Below, piece after piece: positions 34,380 through 43,711 of a stretch of 64,000 nucleotides of DNA. The stretch covers positions 3,220,501 to 3,284,500 of the forward strand of contig NZ_CP152412.1 of assembly GCF_038957035.1 (NCBI RefSeq). The letters are read 5' to 3'. Each line of letters opens with the position of its first letter. Position 1 is the stretch's first letter. The notes under the pieces are model-generated. The model made no database searches. It saw only the letters and a list, made by a program, of their open reading frames with translations, and was not told where the DNA came from. A program made the position numbers and the translations under genes. The stretch is from Bradyrhizobium sp. B097. Its GTDB lineage: Bacteria; Pseudomonadota; Alphaproteobacteria; Rhizobiales; Xanthobacteraceae.

Positions 34380-35273
34380 TCAGACCCGCTCGATGTCCTT
34401 GGTGCCGAACAGCCCGTACGGCTTGATCATCAGGATGATGATCAGGACGTAGAACGGCGCGATCTCGTACAGATTGCCCCAGTGCAGATACTCGCTGTCG
34501 ACATACTGGGCGACGTTTTCCAGCAGCCCGATGATGATGCCGCCGAGCACCGCGCCACCGACCGAGTCGAGCCCGCCGAGGATCGCGGCCGGAAACACCT
34601 TGATGCCGTAGGCGGAGAGGCCGGACGACACGCCGTTGACCACGGCGACCACGACGCCGGCGACCGCCGAGACCGTGGCCGAGATCGCCCATGCCATCGC
34701 GAACACGCTCTTCACGGAAATGCCGAGCGACTGCGCGACCTGCTGGTTGAAGGCGGTGGCGCGCATCGCAAGGCCGTATTTGGAAGCACGGAAGAACCAG
34801 GCCATGCCGACCATCATGGCAAGCGAGACCACGAGGCTCATGACATAGACGGTCTGGATCTGCAGCCCGAACAGGCTGACTGACTGGCTCTGGAATATCT
34901 GCGGGAACGGCTGCGGGTTGACGCCGAAAATCCATTTCAGCGCGGCCTGGAACACGGTCGAGAGGCCGATCGTCACCATGATCACTGAGATGATCGGTTC
35001 GCCGATCATCGGCCGCAGGATCACGACCTGGATCGCGATGCCGAAGATGAACATGAACACCAGCGTGATCGGCATGCCGACCCAGAACGGCACCTGATAC
35101 TTCGTCAGCAGCGCCCAGCACACCCAGGCGCCGACCAGCAGCAATTCGCCCTGCGCGAAGTTCACGACCTGCGTCGCCTTGTAGATCAGCACGAACGACA
35201 TCGCGACCACGCCGTAGAGCGTGCCGACCACGAGGCCGTTGACGATCAGTTGGATCAGGAACTGGATGTTCAT
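34380..35273 (-). CDS. livH: branched-chain-type ABC transporter permease (LivH)
   Basis: A 297-residue permease starting MNIQFLIQLIVNGLVVGTLYGVVAMSFVLIYKATQVVNFAQGELLLVGAW, the LivH signature. It has about eight hydrophobic segments and the EAA-like loop AFNQQVAQSLGISVKSVFAMAW. A longer reading from 35327 would pass through the palindromic repeat upstream and is not credible. It pairs with LivM. Confidence 0.92.
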   Translation of the reverse strand: MNIQFLIQLIVNGLVVGTLYGVVAMSFVLIYKATQVVNFAQGELLLVGAWVCWALLTKYQVPFWVGMPITLVFMFIFGIAIQVVILRPMIGEPIISVIMVTIGLSTVFQAALKWIFGVNPQPFPQIFQSQSVSLFGLQIQTVYVMSLVVSLAMMVGMAWFFRASKYGLAMRATAFNQQVAQSLGISVKSVFAMAWAISATVSAVAGVVVAVVNGVSSGLSAYGIKVFPAAILGGLDSVGGAVLGGIIIGLLENVAQYVDSEYLHWGNLYEIAPFYVLIIILMIKPYGLFGTKDIERV

Positions 35274-35295
35274 GGGGTGTTGCCAACCTTGCCGA

Positions 35296-35385
35296 TCGTC
35301 ATCGCCGGGCTTGACCCGGCGATCCATCCCGAAAGAGGACCCTTGCGAAGGGGATGGATGCGCGGGTCAAGCCCGCGCATGACGA
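35296..35385. repeat. 90-bp palindromic repeat with perfect ends
   Basis: The element begins TCGTCAT and ends ATGACGA. It contains two stems: CGCCGGGCTTGACCCGGCG and the related GCGCGGGTCAAGCCCGCGC, with CCATCC/GGATGG in the inner part. It lies between the CoA ligase gene and livH within an operon. Such paired GGGTCAAGCCC-type palindromes are widespread in Bradyrhizobium genomes. It may stabilise or reduce downstream mRNA. Confidence 0.65.
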
Positions 35386-35415
35386 CCAAATATGCGGATC
35401 GAGCGGGTTGAATGG

Positions 35416-37344
35416 TCATTCCGCGGCCTCCGCGATCACAGCGCGGCCGAGATCGACGACCTCGAGCGTGGTGCGGACGCGCTGCGTCGTGCCGTCCTGG
35501 AAGCGGATCACGGTGTCGACGGGGATGTTGGCCTTGCCGCGGTAGATCGCCTCGATGATGTCGGCGTATTTCTCGTTGATGACGCCGCGGCGGACCTTTC
35601 GGGTCCGCGTCAGCTCGCCGTCGTCGGCATCGAGCTCCTTGTACAGCAGCAGGAAGCGCGAGATGCGTTGCGCCGGTGGCAGGGTGGCGTTGACCGTCTC
35701 GACCTCTTTCTTCAACAGCGCGTAGACCTCGGGCCGCGAGGACAGGTCGGTATAGGTCGTGAACGAGATCCGGTTCTTCTCCGCCCATTTCGAGATGATC
35801 GAGTAGCGGATGCAGATCATCGCGGCGAGCGCGTCGCGGCCGGCGCCGAGCACCACCGCCTCGGCGACATAGGGCGAGAATTTCAGCTTGTTCTCGATAA
35901 ATTGCGGCGAGAAGCGCTCGCCGCGCGAGGTCTCGGCGAGATCCTTGATGCGGTCGATCACGACAAGCTGCCGGTTGTCGTTGTAGTAGCCGGCATCGCC
36001 CGAGTGCATCCAGCCGTCCTTGATGTCGGCGACCGATGCTTCGGGGTTCTTGTAGTAGCCGTGGAACATGTTGGGGTGCCGCACCACGATCTCGCCGACG
36101 CCGTTGACGTCGGCATTGTCGATGCGGATCTCGATGGTGTCGGCCATCGGAACGCCCGTGGTATCGGGATCGACCTTGCCTTCGGGATGCAGGGTGTAGG
36201 CGCCGAGCAGCTCGGTCTGGCCATACAGCGTGCGCAGCGGCACGCCCATCGCCTGGAAGAACTTGAAGGTATCCGGTCCGAGCGCCGCGCCGCCGGTTGC
36301 CGCTGAGCGCAGCCGCGTGAAGCCGAGCCGGTCGCGCAGCGCACGGAACAAGACCTGGTCGGCGAAGACAGAGCGCTTGCCTTCGGCGAGCGCCGCAAGC
36401 CCGGTTTTCATGCCGAGATCGTAGAGCCGCTGCTTGAACGGCGAGGCATCCATCACGCCGGCGCGGACGTCGGCCGCGATCGATTCCCAGACCCGCGGCG
36501 CGAACAGCACGAAGGTCGGCGCGATCTCGCGGAAGTCGTTCATCATCGTGTCGGGCTCTTCGACGAAGTTGACCTTCATCCGAGAGAGCAGCGCTTTGCC
36601 CAGCGCGTAGATCTGCTCCATGATCCAGGGCAGCGGCAGCACCGAGACATATTCGTCGTCCGGCCCCTTCGGATCGAAGGCAAGATAGGTCGCGCAGTGC
36701 CGCAGCACGCGCCCGGCCGAGAGCATCGCAAGCTTCGGATTGGCCGTCGTGCCCGAGGTCGTGCAGAGGATTGCGACGTCCTCGCCGCGTGTGGCGTCGA
36801 CCAGCCGGTCGTACAGGGTGGGCTCGCGCGCGGCGCGATCGCGGCCCAGCGCGACGAGCTTGCTCGCCTCCATCAGCCGTGGATCGTCGTATTTCCGCAT
36901 GCCGCGCGGATCGGAATACACGATGTGCTTGAGGTTGGGCACGCGATCGGCAAGGGCGAGCAGCTTGTCGACCTGTTCCTCGTCCTCGGCGAACACCAGC
37001 TTGGCCTCGCCATAGGTCAGGAGATAGGAAGCTTCCTCGTCCAGCACGTCGCGGTAGAGGCCGAGGCTCATCGCGCCGATCGCGTGGGCCGCGATCTCGG
37101 CCGCGACCCAGTCCGGCCGGTTGTCGCCGATGATGCCGATCACGTCGCCGCGGCCGAGGCCGAGCTCGACCATGCCGAGCGCGAAATCATGCGTACGGGT
37201 CTGGTAGTCGTTCCAGGTGAATTCGCGCCACAGCCCAAGATTCTTCTCGCGCAGCGCGATCTCGCCGCCGTGCTCCCCGGCGTTGAGACGCAGCATCTTG
37301 GGAAAGGTGTCGGCCTGCGCGGCGCGACCGGCATAGTCCATCAT
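35416..37344 (-). CDS. long-chain acyl-CoA synthetase-like AMP-forming ligase
   Basis: A 642-residue adenylate-forming enzyme of the ACSL/FadD type. The P-loop is LCTTSGTTANPKLAMLSAG, then LRTLYGQTELLGAYTLHPEG, GWMHSGDAGYYNDNRQLVVIDRIKDLAETSRGERFSPQFIENKLKFSP, and a C-terminal lid (RTRKVRRGVINEKYADII) typical of long-chain enzymes. It converts a carboxylic acid to an acyl-CoA. Its position between livG and livH in a solute-uptake operon suggests that the imported substrate is activated on entry. Start ATG 37344 overlaps the livG stop by four bases. The substrate may be an aromatic or branched acid, not a true fatty acid. Confidence 0.88.
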   Translation of the reverse strand: MMDYAGRAAQADTFPKMLRLNAGEHGGEIALREKNLGLWREFTWNDYQTRTHDFALGMVELGLGRGDVIGIIGDNRPDWVAAEIAAHAIGAMSLGLYRDVLDEEASYLLTYGEAKLVFAEDEEQVDKLLALADRVPNLKHIVYSDPRGMRKYDDPRLMEASKLVALGRDRAAREPTLYDRLVDATRGEDVAILCTTSGTTANPKLAMLSAGRVLRHCATYLAFDPKGPDDEYVSVLPLPWIMEQIYALGKALLSRMKVNFVEEPDTMMNDFREIAPTFVLFAPRVWESIAADVRAGVMDASPFKQRLYDLGMKTGLAALAEGKRSVFADQVLFRALRDRLGFTRLRSAATGGAALGPDTFKFFQAMGVPLRTLYGQTELLGAYTLHPEGKVDPDTTGVPMADTIEIRIDNADVNGVGEIVVRHPNMFHGYYKNPEASVADIKDGWMHSGDAGYYNDNRQLVVIDRIKDLAETSRGERFSPQFIENKLKFSPYVAEAVVLGAGRDALAAMICIRYSIISKWAEKNRISFTTYTDLSSRPEVYALLKKEVETVNATLPPAQRISRFLLLYKELDADDGELTRTRKVRRGVINEKYADIIEAIYRGKANIPVDTVIRFQDGTTQRVRTTLEVVDLGRAVIAEAAE

Positions 37345-38162
37345 GCCGCGCTCTCCCGCACCGCCGGCTTGTCGTCGGGATCGACCAGCACCTCGTCCTC
37401 TTCGCCGAGATAGGCGCGCTTGACGTGGGGATCGGCGAGCACGGCGGCCGGATCGCCCTCGGCGATCTTGCGGCCGAAATCCAGCACCATGACGCGGTGG
37501 GAGATGTCCATCACGACGCCCATGTCGTGCTCGATCATCATGACGGTCATGCCGAACTCTTCGTTGAGATCGACGATGTAGCGCGCCATGTCCTCCTTCT
37601 CTTCGAAGTTCATGCCGGCCATCGGTTCGTCGAGCAGGATCAGTTGCGGCTCCAGCGCCATCGCGCGGGCGAGCTCGACGCGCTTGCGCAAGCCATAGGG
37701 CAGGGTGCCGGCGGTCGCCTTGCGCACCGACTGTAGGTCGAGGAAGTCGATGATCTCCTCGACCTTGCGGCGGTGCTCCAGCTCCTCGCGGCGCGCGCCG
37801 GTCAGCCAGTACAGCGATCCCGTGATGAAGTTGTTCTTCAAGAGGTGATGGCGGCCGACCATGATGTTGTCGAGCACGCTCATATGGTGGAAGAGCGCGA
37901 GATTCTGGAAAGTCCGGCCGATGCCGAGACGGGGCCGTGCGTTCGGGGTGAGGCCGGTGATGTCCTGGCCGCGATAGAACAGCTGGCCTTCGGTCGGCCG
38001 GTAGCGGCCGGAGATGCAGTTGACGATCGAGGTCTTGCCGGCGCCGTTCGGGCCGATGATGGAGAACAGCTCGCCCTCGTTGACGCCGAAGCTGACTTCG
38101 GTCAGCGCGCGGACGCCGCCAAAGCGCAATGAGACTCCGCGCACCTCGAGACTGTTGGCCAC
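37341..38162 (-). CDS. livG: branched-chain-type ABC transporter ATP-binding protein (LivG)
   Basis: A 273-residue ATPase with Walker A GPNGAGKTS, TLPYGLRKRVELARAMALEPQLILLDEPMAGM (signature and Walker B), and the H-loop IEHDMGV. It is the first gene of the minus-strand operon, beginning at ATG 38162 behind the 414-bp region to the Crp/Fnr gene. The ligase gene follows with a four-base overlap. The C-terminal tail DDKPAVRESAA is longer than in classic LivG. Confidence 0.9.
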   Translation of the reverse strand: MANSLEVRGVSLRFGGVRALTEVSFGVNEGELFSIIGPNGAGKTSIVNCISGRYRPTEGQLFYRGQDITGLTPNARPRLGIGRTFQNLALFHHMSVLDNIMVGRHHLLKNNFITGSLYWLTGARREELEHRRKVEEIIDFLDLQSVRKATAGTLPYGLRKRVELARAMALEPQLILLDEPMAGMNFEEKEDMARYIVDLNEEFGMTVMMIEHDMGVVMDISHRVMVLDFGRKIAEGDPAAVLADPHVKRAYLGEEDEVLVDPDDKPAVRESAA

Positions 38163-38576
38163 CCTGTTCCCTCCAGATACGGGCGCTTTGGCGCGCTCTT
38201 TATCTTCGCTTCGATTCTGCTTCGATCTTACGCTTCGATCTTACATGGGCCGCCGGAGGGAGACCATCCGACTAATGAAGCCGGCGTTCGGGAGCATCGC
38301 TCGCCCCGATCGCCTGCGTCATGCGCGGTAACGCCGCACCCCGCCTGCAAGCCCGTCTCTCGCGTCGTCCGCGGTCAGCGATCCATCAAGGCGCTGCGCG
38401 CGGCGTTAGGCGAGGTGGCTCTGAATACGAGAAAGCGATAGGTTGAATTGTCATGTGCCCGACATTTGGTCAGGAATTTTCGTTGGCCTTCCAGGAAGCG
38501 GGTTCCTGGCTTCGCGCACGGCGTTGCTGCGGTGCAATATCGTGTCAGTATCTTGGGGTGGGATGCCGTCGCCAGA
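38163..38576. promoter_or_regulatory. divergent control region between livG and a Crp/Fnr regulator
   Basis: This 414-bp region lies between divergently transcribed genes. Its clearest structure is a perfect 13-nt tandem duplication, GCTTCGATCTTAC at 38219-38231 and 38232-38244, with a third partial copy at 38208-38215. It is 57-82 bp upstream of the livG start, so it could be an operator of the livG operon. I see no long open frame here besides an unlikely upstream extension of the regulator. Confidence 0.5.
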
Positions 38577-39251
38577 ATGATTGCTGCTGATTACCTCAAG
38601 CGCATCGCGGCCTGGTCGCGCGAACTGAGCGAGCAAGAGATCGAGATCGCGCGCGCCGGCATTTCCGAGAAGTCCTACCGCGCCAACGAATTCATCTTCA
38701 TGCGCGGCGACAATTTCCAGTACTGGACCGGCATCGTCACCGGGCTGGCGCGGATGGGCATCGTCTCGCGCGGCGGCAAGGCTGCGAGCTTCGCGGGCCT
38801 CACCGCCGGCGCCTGGTTCGGCGAGGGCACTGTGCTCAAGAACGAGCTGCGGCGCTACGACGTGGTCGCGCTGCGCGACACGCGCCTGGCGATGATGGAT
38901 CGCCGGACCTTCGTCTGGCTGTTCGAGAACAGCGTCGGCTTCAACCGCTTCCTGGTGGGGCAGCTCAACGAGCGGCTCGGCCAATTCATCGCGCTGCTCG
39001 AATATGGCCGCACGCTGGACGCCACCGCGCGGCTGGCGCGCTCGATCGCCTCGCTGTTCAATCCGATTCTCTACCCCGAGCTCACCTTGCACCTGGAGAT
39101 CACCCAGGAGGAGATCGGGGCGCTGTCGGGTATCTCCCGGCAGAATGCCAACCAGTGCCTGAAACGCCTCGAGCGCGAGGGCCTGCTGCGGCTCGAATAT
39201 GGCGGGGTGACGATCATCGAGCTCGACCGCCTGCGCCACTACGGGGAGTGA
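38577..39251 (+). CDS. Crp/Fnr-family transcriptional regulator
   Basis: A 224-residue cAMP-receptor-type regulator. The N-terminal cyclic nucleotide-binding-like beta roll has ANEFIFMRGDN and GAWFGEGTVLKNELRRYDVVALRDTRLAMMDRRTF. A dimer helix and a C-terminal HTH (LEITQEEIGALSGISRQNANQCLKRLEREGLLRLEYGGV) follow. The start MIAADYLKRIAAWSREL at ATG 38577 is preferred; the frame is open further upstream. The ARG residues for cAMP are not obvious, and no Fnr cysteine cluster is visible, so the ligand is unknown. It stands beside gmd, which it could control. Confidence 0.85.
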   Translation: MIAADYLKRIAAWSRELSEQEIEIARAGISEKSYRANEFIFMRGDNFQYWTGIVTGLARMGIVSRGGKAASFAGLTAGAWFGEGTVLKNELRRYDVVALRDTRLAMMDRRTFVWLFENSVGFNRFLVGQLNERLGQFIALLEYGRTLDATARLARSIASLFNPILYPELTLHLEITQEEIGALSGISRQNANQCLKRLEREGLLRLEYGGVTIIELDRLRHYGE

Positions 39252-39284
39252 CCGGCTCGGGGCCGAACCAGGCCATTTTCGGAC

Positions 39285-39332
39285 GCTCTAAAGTCCTGAT
39301 CTTTCAAACGATTAAGCCATTAGACTTAGAGC
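39285..39332. promoter_or_regulatory. imperfect dyad upstream of gmd
   Basis: GCTCTAAAGTC (39285-39295) is mirrored by GACTTAGAGC (39323-39332) with one base missing, about 27 nt apart. It lies in the 144-bp spacer between the Crp/Fnr gene and gmd. It could be an operator or a stem at the 3' end of the regulator message. No -35/-10 pair stands out. Confidence 0.3.
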
Positions 39333-39395
39333 AGGCCTGATGCTACAGACCGGCCTCGTCGGGACCGCGCGGTTTTCGCGCTCTCTGGAGATGAT

Positions 39396-40481
39396 ATGGC
39401 GGCTCAGGACTCAAAGCGGCGCGTTGCGCTGATCACCGGCATCACCGGGCAGGACGGTGCGTACCTCGCCGAATATCTGCTCGGCCTCGGCTATACCGTG
39501 CACGGGATCAAGCGGCGATCGTCCTCGTTCAATACGGCGCGCGTTGACCATCTCTACCAGGATCCGCATGCCGGCAACGTGCCGTTCCTGATGCACTACG
39601 GCGACATGACCGATTCGACCAATCTGATCCGGCTGGTGCAGCAGATCCGGCCGACCGAGATCTACAACCTCGCCGCCCAGAGCCACGTCCAGGTCAGTTT
39701 CGAGAGTCCGGAATACACCGCCAACGCCGACGCCATCGGCGTGCTGCGCCTGCTGGAGGCGATCCGCATCCTCGGCATGGAAAAGGAGACCCGGTTCTAC
39801 CAGGCCTCGACCTCGGAGCTCTACGGGCTCGTGCAGGAGGTGCCGCAGAAGGAGACCACGCCGTTCTATCCGCGCTCGCCCTATGGCGTCGCCAAGCTCT
39901 ACGGCTACTGGATCACGGTGAATTACCGTGAGGCCTACGGCATGTTCGCCAGCAACGGCATCCTGTTCAACCACGAAAGCCCGATCCGCGGCGAAACCTT
40001 CGTGACGCGCAAGATCACCCGCGCCGTTGCCCGCATCGAGGTCGGCCTGGAGAACAAGCTCTATCTCGGCAATCTCGATGCCAAGCGCGACTGGGGCCAT
40101 GCCCGCGACTATGTCGAGGGCATGCACAAGATCCTGCAGGCGGACGAGCCCGGCGACTTCGTGCTCGCGACCGGCGAGACGCGGTCGGTGCGCGAGTTCG
40201 TCGAGCTGGCATTCGCCGAGGTCGGCCGCAGCATCGAATGGCGCGGCAAGGGCGTCGAGGAGGTCGGCGTCGACAAGGCGACCGGCAACACCCTGGTGCA
40301 GATCGACCCGGTCTATTTCCGTCCGACCGAGGTCGATCTTCTGATCGGCGACGCCAGCAAGGCGCGCGCCAAGCTCGGCTGGGCGCCGAAGACGCCGTTC
40401 GCGCAACTGGTGCAGGAAATGGTCACCAGCGATCTCGTCGAGGCCAGGCAGGATGCGGCCAATGGCAAGCACGGCGTTTGA
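39396..40481 (+). CDS. gmd: GDP-mannose 4,6-dehydratase
   Basis: A 361-residue extended SDR. It has [16 protein letters not shown] (NADP site, residues 14-29), [16 protein letters not shown], and the catalytic Y163-x3-K167 in SPYGVAK, with [16 protein letters not shown] following. It makes GDP-4-keto-6-deoxy-D-mannose from GDP-mannose. The stop overlaps the start of fcl. Length matches the family. GDP-fucose made with fcl can feed fucosylation of LPS or EPS, and in rhizobia also of Nod factors. Confidence 0.96.
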   Translation: MAAQDSKRRVALITGITGQDGAYLAEYLLGLGYTVHGIKRRSSSFNTARVDHLYQDPHAGNVPFLMHYGDMTDSTNLIRLVQQIRPTEIYNLAAQSHVQVSFESPEYTANADAIGVLRLLEAIRILGMEKETRFYQASTSELYGLVQEVPQKETTPFYPRSPYGVAKLYGYWITVNYREAYGMFASNGILFNHESPIRGETFVTRKITRAVARIEVGLENKLYLGNLDAKRDWGHARDYVEGMHKILQADEPGDFVLATGETRSVREFVELAFAEVGRSIEWRGKGVEEVGVDKATGNTLVQIDPVYFRPTEVDLLIGDASKARAKLGWAPKTPFAQLVQEMVTSDLVEARQDAANGKHGV

Positions 40482-41406
40482 ACTGAAGGGCAAGTCGGTT
40501 TTCGTTGCCGGCCATCGCGGCATGGTCGGCTCGGCGCTGATGCGCCGGCTGGCGCGCGAACAGGCCGATCTGCTGACGGTGTCGCGCAGCGAGGTCGACC
40601 TTCGCGACCAGGCCGCGGTTAATGCCTGGTTTGCCGCGAAGCGGCCGCGGGCCGTGTTCCTCGCCGCCGCCAAGGTCGGCGGCATCGTCGCCAACAACAC
40701 GCTGCGGGCGGAATTCCTCTACGACAATCTGGCGATCTCGACCAACGTGATCCAGGCGGCCCATGCCAATGGGTGCGAGAAGCTGATGTTCTTCGGCTCG
40801 TCCTGCATCTATCCGCGCCTGGCGCCGCAGCCGCTGCGCGAGGATTCGATGCTGACCGGCCTGCTGGAGCCGACCAACGAGCCCTATGCCATCGCCAAGA
40901 TCGCCGGCATCAAGATGGCCGAGGCCTATCGCAGCCAATATGGCGCCGATTTCATCAGCGTGATGCCGACCAATCTCTACGGTCCCGGCGACAATTATCA
41001 TCCCGAATACAGCCACGTCGTCGCCGCGCTGATCCGCCGCTTCCACGAGGCCAAGGTCTCCGGTGCAGGCAGCGTCGTGGTGTGGGGCACCGGCACGCCG
41101 CGCCGTGAATTCCTCTATGTCGACGATCTCGCCGACGCCTGCATCCACCTGATGAAGGCCTATTCCTCGCCCGAGCTGGTCAATATCGGCACCGGCGAAG
41201 ACATCACCATCGCCGAATTCGCCCGCGTGGTCGCCGCCACCGTCGGCTATCGCGGTGAGATCAGCTTCGACACGTCGCGTCCCGACGGCACGCCGCGCAA
41301 GCTGCTCGACGTCAGCCGGCTCGCCAAGCTCGGTTGGCGCGCCGCGACTTCGCTCGAGGATGGCATCAAGCTCGCCTACCAGGCCTATCTGAACGAGACC
41401 AAGTAG
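40462..41406 (+). CDS. fcl: GDP-L-fucose synthase
   Basis: A 314-residue SDR epimerase-reductase beginning [30 protein letters not shown]. It has a GxxGxxG NADP site, [16 protein letters not shown], and YAIAK for catalysis. It converts GDP-4-keto-6-deoxymannose to GDP-L-fucose. ATG 40453 is an alternative start giving three more residues. The overlap of about 20 bases with gmd confirms coexpression. Confidence 0.95.
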   Translation: MASTAFELKGKSVFVAGHRGMVGSALMRRLAREQADLLTVSRSEVDLRDQAAVNAWFAAKRPRAVFLAAAKVGGIVANNTLRAEFLYDNLAISTNVIQAAHANGCEKLMFFGSSCIYPRLAPQPLREDSMLTGLLEPTNEPYAIAKIAGIKMAEAYRSQYGADFISVMPTNLYGPGDNYHPEYSHVVAALIRRFHEAKVSGAGSVVVWGTGTPRREFLYVDDLADACIHLMKAYSSPELVNIGTGEDITIAEFARVVAATVGYRGEISFDTSRPDGTPRKLLDVSRLAKLGWRAATSLEDGIKLAYQAYLNETK

Positions 41407-41431
41407 GCGGCCGAATAGGCTGCCTCCACGT

Positions 41432-41514
41432 CGTCATTGCGAGCGCAGCGAAGCAATCCATGGCGCCGCATGCGAAGAATGGATTGCTTCGTCGCTTCGC
41501 TCCTCGCAATGACG
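41432..41514. repeat. 83-bp palindromic repeat between convergent genes (CGTCATTGCGAG family)
   Basis: The ends CGTCATTGCGAG and CTCGCAATGACG are 12-nt perfect inverted repeats. GAAGCAATCCA and TGGATTGCTTC are a second inner pair. It lies between the stops of fcl and the HemD-like gene. The same family recurs at 49879-49963, also between convergent genes, so it may serve as a bidirectional transcript end. Confidence 0.75.
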
Positions 41515-41524
41515 CTTTTGGCTC

Positions 41525-42367
41525 TCACCTCGCCGCCGCGCGCGGCGGCGCCTTCGACAGCGCCGTCGCCATCGCCGAGATCAGCGGCTTCATGAAGAAC
41601 GCGTCGTTCGCCGGGTAGATGTCGGTGGATAGGCCGTAGGTCTTCAACTCGTCCGACACCACCGGCCCGACGGAGGCGATCGGGGTCTGCTGCAAACCCT
41701 CGCGCAATTGTGCTTCGCATTGATGCGCCTGGGCCACCTCGAGCAGGCGGCGAACCTGGCCGGAGCTGGTGAGCGCGATGGCATCGATGCGGCCCCGCGC
41801 CATTTCCTCGATCGCGGTCACGATGTTCGCATCTGCGGCCTGCGCATCGTAGACATACGGCAGCACTGTATCGACCTCCGCACCCTGCGCCTTGATCGTG
41901 CCGATCAGGGTGGCGTGGTCCTTGTCCGGATAGAGCTGCAGGCCGAGCCGATGGCCGCTCAGGTCGAGCTTCGCCAGCATCTCGGCGACGCCTTCCGAGG
42001 TCGGCTTCTCCGTCGTCATTTGCGGCTCCAGGGCGATCTCGCGCAGCGCGCGGCCGGGCTTGGGGCCGCGGGCGAATTTGCGCGCTTTGCCGAGGCTCGT
42101 GACAAACTCCGCCTCGACCCCGATCCGGCGCACGACCTTCATCAGCCGCCGAAGGCCTTCGCCGGTCATCAGCACGAGGTCGTCGAGCGGCCGCTCGATG
42201 GCGCGGCGAATCCAGGCCTCGATCGGCACCGGGTCCGGCGCGTCGTGGATGGTGAACATCGGGCATTGCAGCACGTCGGCGCCCTGCTCGGCGAGCAGGC
42301 GGGAAAACTGTGCCTCCTCGCGCGTCTCGAGGATCAGAATGCGGTAGCCGTTCAGCCGGTCAGCCAT
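41525..42367 (-). CDS. uroporphyrinogen-III synthase family protein (HemD-like)
   Basis: A 280-residue protein starting MADRLNGYRILILETREEAQFSRLLAEQGADVLQCPMFTI, with AGGGA 5 nt before ATG 42367. The two-lobed HemD fold is suggested by LDDLVLMTGEGLRRLM, YVYDAQAADANIVTAIEEMARGRIDAIALTSSGQVRRLLEVA and PIASVGPVVSDELKTYGL. True HemD closes hydroxymethylbilane to uroporphyrinogen III. The absence of hemC or hemE nearby, and several proteins of this type in rhizobia that are not the housekeeping enzyme, make a paralogue possible. It is convergent with fcl. Confidence 0.75.
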   Translation of the reverse strand: MADRLNGYRILILETREEAQFSRLLAEQGADVLQCPMFTIHDAPDPVPIEAWIRRAIERPLDDLVLMTGEGLRRLMKVVRRIGVEAEFVTSLGKARKFARGPKPGRALREIALEPQMTTEKPTSEGVAEMLAKLDLSGHRLGLQLYPDKDHATLIGTIKAQGAEVDTVLPYVYDAQAADANIVTAIEEMARGRIDAIALTSSGQVRRLLEVAQAHQCEAQLREGLQQTPIASVGPVVSDELKTYGLSTDIYPANDAFFMKPLISAMATALSKAPPRAAAR

Positions 42368-42502
42368 GATGGTCCCTAACAAACATTGTCGTCATTTGTT
42401 CGATTTGACCCCCGCGCCGGGATTGGCGCAAGGCCGCCTGCGGTGTAGACGAGGGCCGAAAATGAACGTTCCACGCATCTGCTCAAGCTTTGGTCAATTG
42501 GC

Positions 42503-43366
42503 ATGCCCGACCATCAATTCGTTCTGACCCTGTCCTGCCCGGATCGCCCCGGGATCGTCTCCGCGGTCTCGACCTTCCTCGCGCATAACGGTCAGAACAT
42601 CCTGGATGCCCAGCAGTTCGACGACATCGAGACCGGCAAGTTCTTCATGCGCGTGGTGTTCACCGCGGCCGACCTCGCGGTCGGGCTGCCGGCGCTGCAG
42701 ACCGGCTTTGCCGCGATTGCCGAACGCTTCGGCATGGAATGGCAGATGCGCGATCGCGCCAGCCGCCGCCGGGTGATGCTGCTGGTGTCGAAGTCCGATC
42801 ATTGCCTGGTCGACATCCTCTATCGCTGGCGCACCGGCGAGCTCGAGATGATCCCGACCGCCATCGTCTCCAACCATCCGCGCGAGAGCTACGGTTCGCT
42901 CGATTTCGGCGATATCCCGTTCCATCATCTGCCGGTAACCAAAGAGACCAAGCGGCAGCAGGAAGATGCGGTCTGGAAGCTCGCCCAGGACACCAATACC
43001 GACCTCGTGGTGCTCGCCCGCTACATGCAGATCCTTTCGGACGAGATGTCGGCGCGGCTGTCGGGCCGCTGCATCAACATCCACCATTCCTTCCTGCCGG
43101 GCTTCAAGGGCGCCAAGCCCTACCACCAGGCGCATGAGCGCGGCGTCAAGCTGATCGGCGCCACCGCGCATTACGTCACCAGCGATCTCGATGAGGGCCC
43201 GATCATCGACCAGGACGTCGAGCGCATCAGCCATCGCGACACGCCCGAGGATCTCGTGCGCAAGGGCCGCGACATCGAGCGCCGGGTGCTGGCGCGGGCG
43301 ATCCGCTACCATCTCGCCGACCGCGTCATCCTCAACGGGCGCAAGACCGTGGTGTTCGTGGACTGA
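42503..43366 (+). CDS. purU: formyltetrahydrofolate deformylase
   Basis: A 287-residue protein with an N-terminal ACT domain ([28 protein letters not shown]) and a C-terminal formyltransferase-like domain. The catalytic block is [10 protein letters not shown] with N192 and H194. [19 protein letters not shown] carries the catalytic aspartate. It releases formate from 10-formyl-THF, balancing one-carbon pools, and in rhizobia is often linked to methyl or C1 metabolism. ATG 42503 is the only reasonable start. Confidence 0.93.
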   Translation: MPDHQFVLTLSCPDRPGIVSAVSTFLAHNGQNILDAQQFDDIETGKFFMRVVFTAADLAVGLPALQTGFAAIAERFGMEWQMRDRASRRRVMLLVSKSDHCLVDILYRWRTGELEMIPTAIVSNHPRESYGSLDFGDIPFHHLPVTKETKRQQEDAVWKLAQDTNTDLVVLARYMQILSDEMSARLSGRCINIHHSFLPGFKGAKPYHQAHERGVKLIGATAHYVTSDLDEGPIIDQDVERISHRDTPEDLVRKGRDIERRVLARAIRYHLADRVILNGRKTVVFVD

Positions 43367-43420
43367 TCCGCAGGCTCACGCGTCCCGCACAACGCGATGC
43401 AGGCGCTACGGGCCCGATGC

Positions 43421-43711
43421 TCAATGGGTCGCGTTCTGCGCCGGCGCCGCCGGCTTGGCGTCGTCGCCACGCTCCGCCGCGGGCATCAGGCGCTTGCGTT
43501 CCCGCTCCTGCATGAACCTGTCGTATTCGGGGGTGCCCGCGCGCGGCGGTGCGTCTGCGGGCAGGCCGCCGGCCCAGGCCGGAATGGTGTCGGCCATGCC
43601 GGCCGAGACCTTTTGATTCATGGTGCTGCATCCCCCGAGCGCGCAGGCCGCGAGCGCGAGGGCAGTCAGGACAGGGATGTGGCGTGTGAAGATCGGCATT
43701 GGCGGCAGCAT
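43421..43711 (-). CDS. small predicted lipoprotein
   Basis: A 96-residue protein. The N terminus MLPPMPIFTRHIPVLTALALAACALGGCSTMNQ has a lipobox ALGGC with Cys28, so it is probably an inner- or outer-membrane lipoprotein. The mature part is short, Pro/Ala-rich and ends in ERERKRLMPAAERGDDAKPAAP. ATG 43711 with a nearby AGGG is used; ATG 43699 is an alternative. I do not recognise the family. It is convergent with purU. Confidence 0.6.
   Translation of the reverse strand: MLPPMPIFTRHIPVLTALALAACALGGCSTMNQKVSAGMADTIPAWAGGLPADAPPRAGTPEYDRFMQERERKRLMPAAERGDDAKPAAPAQNATH

Noticed and set aside
33433..35286. 617-codon open frame overlapping livH and livM in another frame
   Set aside because: The livM and livH frames carry clear permease motifs. 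The alternative product is Arg/Ala-rich and has no ribosome site.
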